Part shown: in pieces, positions 42,954-50,725 of the stretch
Layout: each line of letters begins with the position of its first letter
Numbering within the stretch: the first letter of the stretch is position 1
Source of the DNA: Polyangiaceae bacterium
GTDB taxonomy: Bacteria; Myxococcota_A; Polyangia; Polyangiales; Polyangiaceae
Assembly: GCA_019637265.1 (NCBI GenBank)
Contig: JAHBVY010000014.1
Coordinates: 1-64,000, forward strand
Reading direction: 5' to 3'
DNA length: 64,000 nt
Notes under the pieces: generated by a model
Databases searched by the model: none
Told to the model about the DNA's origin: nothing
Seen by the model: the letters and a program-made list of their open reading frames with translations, nothing else
Made by a program: the position numbers and the translations under genes

Positions 42954-43448
42954 GTGACGCACAAGTTCCGCCCTGTGTCCGCCAAGAGCCTGGTCGGCTT
43001 CGTGGTGGGCGACGTCGGCTACGCGGTGCCGATCAGCGCGGTGCGGGAGATCGTGAACCCGCTGCCGCTCACCGCGCTGCCTCACGCGCCCCCCGCGGTG
43101 GCGGGCGTCGCCGATCACCGCGGTGAGGTGCTCTCCGTGGTGGACCTGCGGGTGCGCTTCGGCGTCGCCCCGCGCGGCGATCGCTCGCGTGACAAGTGGA
43201 TCTTGGTGGAGTCCGGGGGGCGCACCGTGGGCCTCATCGTCGACCGGGTGACGGAGGTGTTCGGTACCGCAGGCGAGGCGCTGCGCCCGGCGCCCGAGCT
43301 GGGGGTTGGGGACGACGTGCGCGGCATCGTCGGGGTCACCACCCACGACGGCACGCTCACCTTCGTGCTCGACGTGAGTCGGTTCGATGAGCTGACGCAA
43401 GGTGTGGGCGCGCCGGCGCTCTCCGCGCCGAAGGAGGGCATGAAGTGA
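42954..43448 (+). CDS. cheW: CheW-type coupling protein, second copy
   Basis: A 164-residue CheW from a GTG start. The LVGFVVGDVGYAVPISAVREIV opening, AVAGVADHRGEVLSVVDLRVRF core and VGLIVDRVTEVF segment identify it. It is only distantly similar to the first copy, so it may couple CheA to a different receptor or to another partner. Its stop codon overlaps the next gene's GTG. Confidence 0.95.
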   Translation: MTHKFRPVSAKSLVGFVVGDVGYAVPISAVREIVNPLPLTALPHAPPAVAGVADHRGEVLSVVDLRVRFGVAPRGDRSRDKWILVESGGRTVGLIVDRVTEVFGTAGEALRPAPELGVGDDVRGIVGVTTHDGTLTFVLDVSRFDELTQGVGAPALSAPKEGMK

Positions 43449-45586
43449 GCGTCGAGCGTCCTCGGGATCAGGCGTCGGCGGTGGTGGAGGCGCGGCGTCA
43501 GGCGATCGCGGCGCTGGCGGAGGAGCCGAGCGCCGATCGCGTGGAGCGCCTGATGGAGGCGCTCGGGGACGAGGAGTGGCGCATCCGCAAGGAGGCGGTG
43601 AGCGTCATCAAGCAGCTCTCGCCTTCATCCGTTTTACTGACGGCGTTGCTCGACGCGCTGGCGCCGGGCGAGAACGTGGGGCTCCGCAACGCGGCGGTGG
43701 AGGCGATCGGTCACTTCGGTGAGGTCGCCGCGGCGGGCTTGGTGGAGCGGCTCCCGTCGCTCGACGCCGACGGTCGGAAGCTGGCGGCCGAGGCGCTCGC
43801 GGCGGCGGGCGGCGCGCGGGCGCTCGATGGGCTCGCGGCGCTGCTGGAGGACGCCGACCCCAACGTGCGCGCGGCGGCGGTGGAGGCCGTCGGCAGCGCG
43901 GCGATCGGCAGCTACCCGCGCGCGGTGGCGCTGCTCGAGGGTTGCCTCGACGACGCCGAGCCCTTCGTTCGCTTCGCTGCTTTGGATGGCTTGAATCGAT
44001 TGGAGGTGGTGCTGCCGCTGTCGGTGCTCACGCCGCTGCTCACTGCGCGCGCGCTGCTACCCGCCGCGCTGCTCGCGGCGGGGCGCACCGGCGAGCCCCA
44101 GGCCGCGGCGCCGCTCGTCGGCGCGCTCTCTCGCGCGCGTGGGAGCGGCTGGGTGACGGCGGCCATCGCGCTGAGTCAGCTCGCCGCGTCAGGGGAGCGC
44201 GCGCGGACGGCGGTGCGGCGCGCGCTCGAGGGGCTCGCCGCGGCGGATCGCAAGAAGCTGCTGCACCTCGCGACGGAGGCGCCGCCGCCCGGTGGCGGTG
44301 GTGAGGAGGCCGATCCTGGGCGCCGGGCGGCGCTGCTGCTCGCCGGGGTGCTCGGCGGTCGCGAGGCGGCGCGGGCGGCGCTCTCGGGGCTCGAGCACGA
44401 CACCCTGGCGGGTGAGGCGGAGGCTGCCCTGCTCTGGATCGGCGTCGACGCCATCGAGCCTCTGGTCGAGCAGCTCACGGTGGGCTCCTCGGCGCGGCCT
44501 GCCGTGCTCGGGGTGCTCGGGCGGCTCCTGCGCGGCTCACCCGCGCACCCCGCCGCGGAGCACCTCGTCTCGGCGCTGTCCGCCAGCGAGCCGCAAGTTG
44601 CCCGCGCGGCGCTGCTCGCGCTCTCGGAGGTGCGGGACGTGCGCTGCCTCGGCGCCTGCGAGCGCTGGCTCACCCTGAGCGCGCCCCCAGGGCTCCGCAA
44701 GGCGGCGGAGCAGGCGCTGTCGCTGGTCGCCGATAATTTCCGTGAGGAAACTTTGACGCTGGCGCGCGCCGCCGCCCAGCGCGAGACGGGGGCGCTGCTC
44801 GTCGCCTGCGTGATCACCCTGCTGGGTGGCCCCGTGCTCGGCGACTTGGATCAAGATCTCGAGTACCTGGCGCGCGAGCTGAACAGCGAGAGCGCCGTGG
44901 TGCGCCGCGCGGTGGCGGAGGCGCTGGGGAGCGTGCGGAGCGCGCGCAGCGTGGACATCGTGGTGTTCGCGCTGACCGACGAGGAGCCGGAGGTGCAGCT
45001 CGCCGCGGTGCGCGCGCTGGGCCGCGCGCGTTCCCCTGAAGGTCAGCCGCTCGGCGTGGAGCGGCTGCTCGAGCTGATCGAACGTTCTCCTGACGAAATC
45101 GTGGTGGCGGCGGCGCTGCCCGCGCTGGGCGAGACTCAGGACCCACGCGCCGCGGCGGCGCTGCGGCCCCTCGCGCGCAGCGCCTCGGCCCTGGTCGCCG
45201 TCTCCGCGGTGGAGGCGCTCGGCGGCCTCGCGCGTGAGCTCGGCCCGCGCGCGGGCCAGGCGCTGAGCGGGCTGATCGAGGCGCTCTCCCACCCCGAGCC
45301 CGAGGTGGTCAAGGCCGCCGCGAGCGCGCTCTCGGAGCACCCCGATCCACGCGTGGTGACCCACCTCGGCGCTTGCTTGGATCACGAAGCCTGGGACGTG
45401 CGGCGCCTCGCGGCCGACCTGATCGGGCGCCGCGGCGGCCCTGGCACCATCGAGCTGCTCACGGCGCGCCACGCGCTCGAGACGGATCGCTCGGTGCGTG
45501 AGGCGGTGGCGCGCGCCTTGACGCGGCTCGCCTCGGCCTCGGGTCGCTTCACCACCTCACCCCCGCCGCGCTCAGAGCACGCGTGA
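43445..45586 (+). CDS. HEAT-repeat protein of the chemosensory operon
   Basis: A 713-residue protein made of alpha-helical HEAT/PBS-lyase-like repeats from end to end, seen as recurrent blocks of VRxAAVEALGxxG-type sequence. The GTG start overlaps the second cheW stop and its own stop overlaps cheR, so it is part of the operon. HEAT repeats bind other proteins. In Myxococcus xanthus the Che7 chemosensory system acts on the HEAT-repeat protein Cpc7; a comparable output role here is an inference from gene order. Confidence 0.9.
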   Translation: MSVERPRDQASAVVEARRQAIAALAEEPSADRVERLMEALGDEEWRIRKEAVSVIKQLSPSSVLLTALLDALAPGENVGLRNAAVEAIGHFGEVAAAGLVERLPSLDADGRKLAAEALAAAGGARALDGLAALLEDADPNVRAAAVEAVGSAAIGSYPRAVALLEGCLDDAEPFVRFAALDGLNRLEVVLPLSVLTPLLTARALLPAALLAAGRTGEPQAAAPLVGALSRARGSGWVTAAIALSQLAASGERARTAVRRALEGLAAADRKKLLHLATEAPPPGGGGEEADPGRRAALLLAGVLGGREAARAALSGLEHDTLAGEAEAALLWIGVDAIEPLVEQLTVGSSARPAVLGVLGRLLRGSPAHPAAEHLVSALSASEPQVARAALLALSEVRDVRCLGACERWLTLSAPPGLRKAAEQALSLVADNFREETLTLARAAAQRETGALLVACVITLLGGPVLGDLDQDLEYLARELNSESAVVRRAVAEALGSVRSARSVDIVVFALTDEEPEVQLAAVRALGRARSPEGQPLGVERLLELIERSPDEIVVAAALPALGETQDPRAAAALRPLARSASALVAVSAVEALGGLARELGPRAGQALSGLIEALSHPEPEVVKAAASALSEHPDPRVVTHLGACLDHEAWDVRRLAADLIGRRGGPGTIELLTARHALETDRSVREAVARALTRLASASGRFTTSPPPRSEHA

Positions 45587-46497
45587 CCCGCGCCGCCTCG
45601 TCCAGCCCCTGGCGCCTCGCTTCGGATGATTTCCGGCTGCTGCGGGACGCCATCAAGGAGCGCGCGGGGCTCCACTTCGATGATGAGGCCGCCTACCTGT
45701 TCGAGCGCCGGCTCAGCGAGCGCGTGGAGGCGCTCGGCCTCTCGGGCTTCTCCGAATACTACAAGTACCTCCGCTTCCACCTGCGCGGCCGCGCGGAGAT
45801 GGAAGAGGCGATCGAGCTGCTCACCACCAAGGAGACTTACTTCTTTCGCCAAGAGTATCAGCTGCACGGCTTCCGCGATGAGCTCTTGCCGCGTCTCTAC
45901 GAGGCGAACCGCGCCCGTCGCCGGCTCACGGTGTGGAGCGCGGGCTGCTCCACGGGGGAGGAGGTCTACACGCTGGCGATCTTGATCCACCAGACGCGGC
46001 TGTTCGATGGCTGGGACGTCCGGGTCATCGGCAGCGATCTGTCGCGCGCCAGCGTGGCGCGAGCGCGGAGCGGCATCTATCGTGGCTCGGCGTTCCGCGT
46101 GACCTCCAAGTCGCTGCTCGACACCTACTTCACGGAGGTGCCGGGCGACGTGCGCGGCGGGCAAGCTTACCAGGTGGTGGACACCATCCGGCGCCGCTGT
46201 CAGTTCGGTCAGCTGAACTTATTGGACCCGAGCGCGGCGCCGCTGGTGGGCCGGGTGGACGCGGTGTTCTGTCGTAACGTGCTCATCTACTTCGACGTGG
46301 AGGCGCGGCGGCGCGTGATCGACATGCTTTATGATAGGTTGCTCCCGGGCGGCTACTTGATGCTGGGGCACTCCGAGTCACTCATCCACGTCTCGACGGC
46401 GTTCGAGCTGGTCCACCTCACTGAAGACTTGGTGTATCGCCGTCCACTGGCGGGCGCTCCCCTGTCCTCGACCACGTCGATCGCGGGGCTCAAATGA
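45583..46497 (+). CDS. cheR: Chemotaxis protein methyltransferase CheR
   Basis: A 304-residue AdoMet-dependent methyltransferase that methylates receptor glutamates. The N-terminal helical domain has LLTTKETYFFRQEYQLHGF; the AdoMet site is LTVWSAGCSTGEEVYTLAI; the FCRNVLIYFD signature and the LGHSESL segment follow. It starts with a GTGA overlapping the HEAT gene and ends with an ATGA overlapping cheB. No methyl-accepting receptor gene lies in the window. Confidence 0.97.
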   Translation: MTRAASSSPWRLASDDFRLLRDAIKERAGLHFDDEAAYLFERRLSERVEALGLSGFSEYYKYLRFHLRGRAEMEEAIELLTTKETYFFRQEYQLHGFRDELLPRLYEANRARRRLTVWSAGCSTGEEVYTLAILIHQTRLFDGWDVRVIGSDLSRASVARARSGIYRGSAFRVTSKSLLDTYFTEVPGDVRGGQAYQVVDTIRRRCQFGQLNLLDPSAAPLVGRVDAVFCRNVLIYFDVEARRRVIDMLYDRLLPGGYLMLGHSESLIHVSTAFELVHLTEDLVYRRPLAGAPLSSTTSIAGLK

Positions 46498-47555
46498 GCG
46501 AGCCCATCAAGGTGCTCATCGTGGATGACTCCGCCTTCAATCGGCGGAGCGTGGCGCAGGCGCTCGGCGCGAGCCCAGAGGTGCGCGTGGTGGGCACCGC
46601 GGCTGACGGTGAGGAGGCGCTCCGGCTGGTGTCCGCGCTGCGCCCGGACGTCATCACGCTGGACCTCGAGATGCCGAAGATGGATGGCTTCACCTTCCTC
46701 CGCATCTTGATGAGCAAGATGCCGACGCCCGTCATCGTGGTGTCGAGCTACGCGCAGAAGGAGAACGTGTTCCGGGCGCTCGAGCTGGGCGCGCTCGACT
46801 TCATCGCCAAGCCTGACCGTCATTTAGACATGGAAATGGTCGGCGTGCGCGGCGCGCTGCTGCAGAAGGTGCTGCTCGTGCGCTCGCTCCGGCCGGATTC
46901 GCTCTCGCGTGCGCGGAGCTCCGAGCCGCTCTCCGCCGGCCTCCTGTCGGCCCAGCGCCCGCGCGCGCCTCGGGTCGCCCCGCGTCACCTGGTGGCCATC
47001 GCGTCGTCTACGGGTGGGCCCACGGCGCTGATGGAGATCTTCGCCAAGCTGCCTGAGCGTCGCAGCGTGGCGGCGGTGGTCGCGCAGCACATGCCCGAGA
47101 AGTTCACGCGCACCTTCGCGGAGCGTTTGGATCGGCGCTCGCACCTCAGCGTGAGTGAGGCGCAAGACGGCGACGAGGTCACCGAGCAGACGGCCTTCGT
47201 GTGCCCCGGGCGCAAATGCATGGAGCTCGAGGGCGAGGGTGGCTCGAGCATCGCGCGGCTCCGCATCCGCTTCCCCGACCCGAGCGATCGCTACGTGCCG
47301 AGCGCGGATCGGCTGCTCACCTCCGCCGCCCAGGTCGCAGGGCCACGCACCATCGGCGTCATTCTCACCGGCATGGGGGACGACGGCCTGCAAGGCGCTC
47401 GCGCCATCCGCGAGGCGGGTGGGCGCGTGATCGCCGAGAGCGAGGAGACCGCGGTCGTGTATGGCATGCCGGGGGCCGTGGTTCGGGGGGGGTTGGCTAA
47501 CGACGTGTTGCCCTTACCGGCGATCGCGGCCTGGCTCGCGGCGCTGGGCGGCTGA
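46494..47555 (+). CDS. cheB: Chemotaxis response regulator protein-glutamate methylesterase CheB
   Basis: A 353-residue two-domain protein. The receiver has VLIVDDSAFNRRS and phosphoacceptor D57 in ITLDLEMPKMDG. The methylesterase domain has the catalytic Ser in VAIASSTGGPTALMEIF, His in VVAQHMPEKFTRTFAERLD and Asp in ILTGMGDDGLQGARAIREAG. It removes the methyl groups that CheR adds. It is the last gene of the operon. Confidence 0.97.
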   Translation: MSEPIKVLIVDDSAFNRRSVAQALGASPEVRVVGTAADGEEALRLVSALRPDVITLDLEMPKMDGFTFLRILMSKMPTPVIVVSSYAQKENVFRALELGALDFIAKPDRHLDMEMVGVRGALLQKVLLVRSLRPDSLSRARSSEPLSAGLLSAQRPRAPRVAPRHLVAIASSTGGPTALMEIFAKLPERRSVAAVVAQHMPEKFTRTFAERLDRRSHLSVSEAQDGDEVTEQTAFVCPGRKCMELEGEGGSSIARLRIRFPDPSDRYVPSADRLLTSAAQVAGPRTIGVILTGMGDDGLQGARAIREAGGRVIAESEETAVVYGMPGAVVRGGLANDVLPLPAIAAWLAALGG

Positions 47556-47694
47556 CGGCGCGCGTCGGCGCATCGCAGTCATCCGCGATCTAGTCAGCTG
47601 AATGGCCGAGTGCGGCCCGCGGGCCGTCCGACGCGCGTCGAGTCGCGTGCGCTTCGTGCCATCTGGTGTCGCGATCCACGGGCGCGCGACGCGC

Positions 47695-47712
47695 GTGTCA
47701 CAAATGTGACAC
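47695..47712. promoter_or_regulatory. Perfect inverted repeat just before the membrane transporter gene
   Basis: GTGTCACA and TGTGACAC are exact reverse complements separated by AA. The site ends 10 bases before the GTG start at 47723, where a regulator could block or activate transcription or translation. The form recalls operators of small dimeric regulators, but no cognate regulator is identified. Confidence 0.6.
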
Positions 47713-47722
47713 AGTCGAAGCC

Positions 47723-48739
47723 GTGAGCAGCACAGCCAACAGCGCGGAGCCGAAGGCGGTCAGCATCTGGTGGTGGGCGTTCGGCTACTTCATGGCCTAC
47801 GTCCCCTACTCGGCGCTGACCAAGGCGCTCTCCGATGGGCACCTGGGGGAGGCGATTTCAGGGCAGGCTATCTTACCTTTGTCGACCTTCGCGTCGATGC
47901 TCGCGATGGTCGCGTTCCTGCTGGGCACCGGCTGGTGGCGGAGCGCCACCAAGCGGCAGCTGGGGCGCTACCGCGTGCCGGTGCCCACGCGTTGGACGGC
48001 GCTCTCGGGGCTGTGCGGCGCCACCGTCCTCACCACCACCACGCTGGCCTACACCATCGATGGCACCTCGATCGTGTTCATGATGCTGCTCTTGCGCGGC
48101 GGCATGCTGGCGATGGCGCCGCTGGTGGACGCGCTGTCGCGTCGCAAGGTGCAGCTCATCTCCTGGGTAGCGACCGGCCTGACGCTGTGCTCGCTCTTGG
48201 TGACGCTGGTGGGCCGCGATGAGAGCTTCGCGCTGCCGCTGGTGGCCATCATCGACGTCACGGCTTACCTCATCGCTTACTTCGTGCGCCTGCGCTTCAT
48301 GTCGAAGCTCGCCAAGAGCGACGACGTGGAGGTGACGCGGCGCTACTTCGTGGAGGAGCAGCTGGTGTCGACGCCCGCGGCCTTCTTGGCGCTCGGGCTC
48401 TTGGCGCTGATCGGCGGGCCCTTCGCGGACATCCGCGCGGGCTTCACGGAGGTGCCCTTCAGCGCGCAGGCGCTGTGGCCGCCGCTCATCGGGGTGCTGA
48501 GCCAGGGCACCGGGATTTTTGGCGCGCTGGTGCTCTTGGACAAGAGCGAGAACACCTTCTCGGTGCCGGTCAACCGCGCGTCCTCGCTGCTCGCCGGCGT
48601 GGTGGCCACCCTGACGCTCTACGCCTTGGGCGTCAGCCGGCCGCTGGATTGGCGCGAAGGCGTGGGCGCGGCGCTGGTCATCAGCGCCATCGTGGTGCTG
48701 TCGGTGCCCGGCATGCTGAAGGCGCGCAAGGCGAGCTGA
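47723..48739 (+). CDS. DMT/EamA-like multi-pass membrane transporter
   Basis: A 338-residue protein with about ten hydrophobic segments; the two-fold layout, the FMMLLLRGGMLAMAPLVDA block and the GALVLLDKSENTFSVPVNRASSLLAGV block resemble drug/metabolite transporter superfamily proteins. The GTG at 47723 is chosen because of the palindrome and because the preceding open frame is basic and non-conserved. The substrate is unknown. It stands after cheB with a 167-base gap. Confidence 0.7.
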   Translation: MSSTANSAEPKAVSIWWWAFGYFMAYVPYSALTKALSDGHLGEAISGQAILPLSTFASMLAMVAFLLGTGWWRSATKRQLGRYRVPVPTRWTALSGLCGATVLTTTTLAYTIDGTSIVFMMLLLRGGMLAMAPLVDALSRRKVQLISWVATGLTLCSLLVTLVGRDESFALPLVAIIDVTAYLIAYFVRLRFMSKLAKSDDVEVTRRYFVEEQLVSTPAAFLALGLLALIGGPFADIRAGFTEVPFSAQALWPPLIGVLSQGTGIFGALVLLDKSENTFSVPVNRASSLLAGVVATLTLYALGVSRPLDWREGVGAALVISAIVVLSVPGMLKARKAS

Positions 48740-48746
48740 CTGGCGG

Positions 48747-48772
48747 GGGGCGGGTTTGAAACCCGCCCCTAC
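48747..48772. repeat. Palindromic GGGCGGGTTTGAAACCCGCCC element, copy 2
   Basis: Inside the first unit of the 70-base duplication, following the transporter gene. Confidence 0.85.
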
Positions 48773-48816
48773 GGTACGATGGGCTGATGATGATCGTGCC
48801 CCCGTCGATCTAGCGG

Positions 48817-48842
48817 GGGGCGGGTTTGAAACCCGCCCCTAC
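48817..48842. repeat. Palindromic GGGCGGGTTTGAAACCCGCCC element, copy 3
   Basis: Inside the second unit of the 70-base duplication. It is identical to copy 2. Confidence 0.85.
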
Positions 48843-48879
48843 GGTACGATGGGCTGATGATGATCGTGCCCCCGTCGAT

Positions 48880-49121
48880 GGGTTGATGGGCTGACGAGCC
48901 TTGGAGCAGCCACGAGGGTTCGGCACGGTGGGGCAGCGGCGGGGATTGGGGCGGCCGGGGGCACCTGGGGGAGGCGGCCTGGGGCGCTGCGCGCGGCGCG
49001 GTGCCAAACCCCCAAGCCCTGATCTCGAGGAAGGTGCGGATGACTGACGAAATGCCACGGAGCTGAGGGTCAGCGTTGATGACCATGCTCCGGCTGGGCC
49101 AGGCGTCACGACGGCGATGAG
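48880..49121. other. Intergenic region before fumC's 3' end
   Basis: It contains a GCGCGGTGCCAAACCCCC string (about 48991-49014) related to the dispersed GGTTGG family and otherwise nothing recognisable. It separates the convergent transporter and fumC genes. Confidence 0.5.
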
Positions 49122-50513
49122 CTAGCGCTTGGGGCCGGTCATGTCCTCCGGCTTCACCCAGGCGTCGAACTCTTCGCTGGTGACGAAGCCGAGGGCTAGC
49201 GCGGCCTCCTTCAGGGTGGTGCCCTCGGCGTGCGCCTTCTTCGCTATCTTCGCGGCGCGGTCGTAGCCGATGTGTGGGTTCAGGGCGGTGACCAGCATCA
49301 GCGAGTTCTTCACGTGCTCGGCGATGCGCGCGCGGTTCGGCTCGAGGCCCACGGCGCAGTTGGTGCGGAAGCTGTCACAGCCGTCGGCCAGGAGCCGGCA
49401 GCTCATCAGGAAGTTGTGCGCGATGAGCGGCTTGAACACGTTGAGCTCGAAGTTGCCGCTCATGCCACCGATGTTGATCGCCACGTCGTTGCCCATCACC
49501 TGGGCGCACAGCATGGTCAGGGCCTCGCACTGAGTGGGGTTCACCTTGCCGGGCATGATGGAGCTGCCGGGCTCGTTCTCCGGGATCGAGAGCTCGCCGA
49601 TGCCCGAGCGCGGCCCGGAGGCGAGCCAGCGCACGTCGTTCGCGATTTTGGTCAGGCTAGCCGCTAATGTCTTGAGCGCGCCGCTGGCGAACACCAGGGC
49701 GTCGTTGGCGGCCAGCGCCTCGAACTTGTTCGGGGCCGTGACGATGGGGTGACCGGTCAGCTCGGCGAGCTTCTGCGCGACGCGGGTCGCGTACTCCGGG
49801 TGGGCGTTGAGCCCGGTGCCCACCGCGGTGCCGCCCAGGGCGAGCTCACCCAGGTGAGGCACCGCCTGCTCCAGGTGAGCCAGGCCATGACGCAGCTGCG
49901 CCGCCCAGCCGCTGATCTCCTGGCCCAGGGTGAGCGGGGTGGCGTCCTGGAGGTGGGTGCGCCCGATCTTCACCACGTCGTCGAAGGCCGCCGCCTTCTC
50001 GGCGAGGAGGTCAGCCAGCCGAGTCACCGAGGGGATCACGCGCTCACGCACGGCGGTCACCGCCGCCACCGCCATCGCCGAGGGGAACACGTCGTTCGAG
50101 GACTGCCCGCGGTTCACGTGATCGTTCGGGTGGATGAGGCGCGCCTCGCCGCGCTCGCCGCCGAGCAGCTCGCTGCCGCGGTTCGCGAGCACCTCGTTCA
50201 TGTTCATGTTGGACTGCGTGCCGCTGCCCGTCTGCCACACCGAGAGCGGGAACTCGTCGTCGTGCTGACCCGCGATGACTTCATCAGCTGCCTTGACGAT
50301 AGCGCCGGCCAGCTTCGCGTCCACGGCGCCGAGGTCTTGGTTGACGAGGGCCGCCGCCTTCTTGACGAGGGCGAGGGCGCGGAGCAGCTCCAGCGGCATG
50401 CGCTCGCTGGAGATCTTGAAGTTCTCGAGGCTGCGCCCCGTCTGCGCTCCCCAGAGCTTGTCGCTGGGGACCTGAACCTCACCCATGGTGTCTTTCTCGA
50501 TGCGTACCGTCAT
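49122..50513 (-). CDS. fumC: Fumarate hydratase, class II
   Basis: TCA-cycle enzyme interconverting fumarate and malate. The 463-residue product has [67 protein letters not shown] and the superfamily signature [13 protein letters not shown]. Class II is indicated by the iron-free fold and length. The ATG at 50513 fits the family start ([18 protein letters not shown]). Confidence 0.97.
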   Translation of the reverse strand: MTVRIEKDTMGEVQVPSDKLWGAQTGRSLENFKISSERMPLELLRALALVKKAAALVNQDLGAVDAKLAGAIVKAADEVIAGQHDDEFPLSVWQTGSGTQSNMNMNEVLANRGSELLGGERGEARLIHPNDHVNRGQSSNDVFPSAMAVAAVTAVRERVIPSVTRLADLLAEKAAAFDDVVKIGRTHLQDATPLTLGQEISGWAAQLRHGLAHLEQAVPHLGELALGGTAVGTGLNAHPEYATRVAQKLAELTGHPIVTAPNKFEALAANDALVFASGALKTLAASLTKIANDVRWLASGPRSGIGELSIPENEPGSSIMPGKVNPTQCEALTMLCAQVMGNDVAINIGGMSGNFELNVFKPLIAHNFLMSCRLLADGCDSFRTNCAVGLEPNRARIAEHVKNSLMLVTALNPHIGYDRAAKIAKKAHAEGTTLKEAALALGFVTSEEFDAWVKPEDMTGPKR

Positions 50514-50569
50514 GGCGGCGGAGCATGCCCAAGGCACCGAGCGCGCTCAAGCCGCGCCCCGACCCCTGT

Positions 50570-50594
50570 GTAGGGGCGGGTTTCAAACCCGCCC
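50570..50594. repeat. Palindromic GGGCGGGTTTGAAACCCGCCC element, copy 4
   Basis: GTAGGGGCGGGTTTCAAACC followed by CGCCC, in the opposite orientation to copies 1 to 3, lies between the divergent fumC and lytic transglycosylase genes. Confidence 0.85.
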
Positions 50595-50725
50595 GCGCTC
50601 GAAGCCAAGACACCGCATACGCTCGAGCGGCGCCCCTGCCAGGAGCTGTGCGTTTGGATCAACATCCTTGCGAACGGCGGCAGAGGTTTGACCGGCTTGG
50701 GCCAGACCGGTACCACTCGGGAGCC

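Larger units (their letters stand above)
48743..48879. repeat. 70-bp tandem duplication containing two palindromic elements
   Basis: Units at 48743-48809 and 48813-48879 repeat the same text: GCGGGGGGCGGGTTTGAAAC palindrome, then TACGGTACGATGGGCTGATG and ending CCCGTCGAT. They are identical over at least 65 bases, so the duplication is recent. Confidence 0.95.

Noticed and set aside
47612-47626. CGGCCCGCGGGCCG palindrome after cheB as a terminator
   Set aside because: It is a short GC palindrome with no T run after it, which is common by chance in this base composition.
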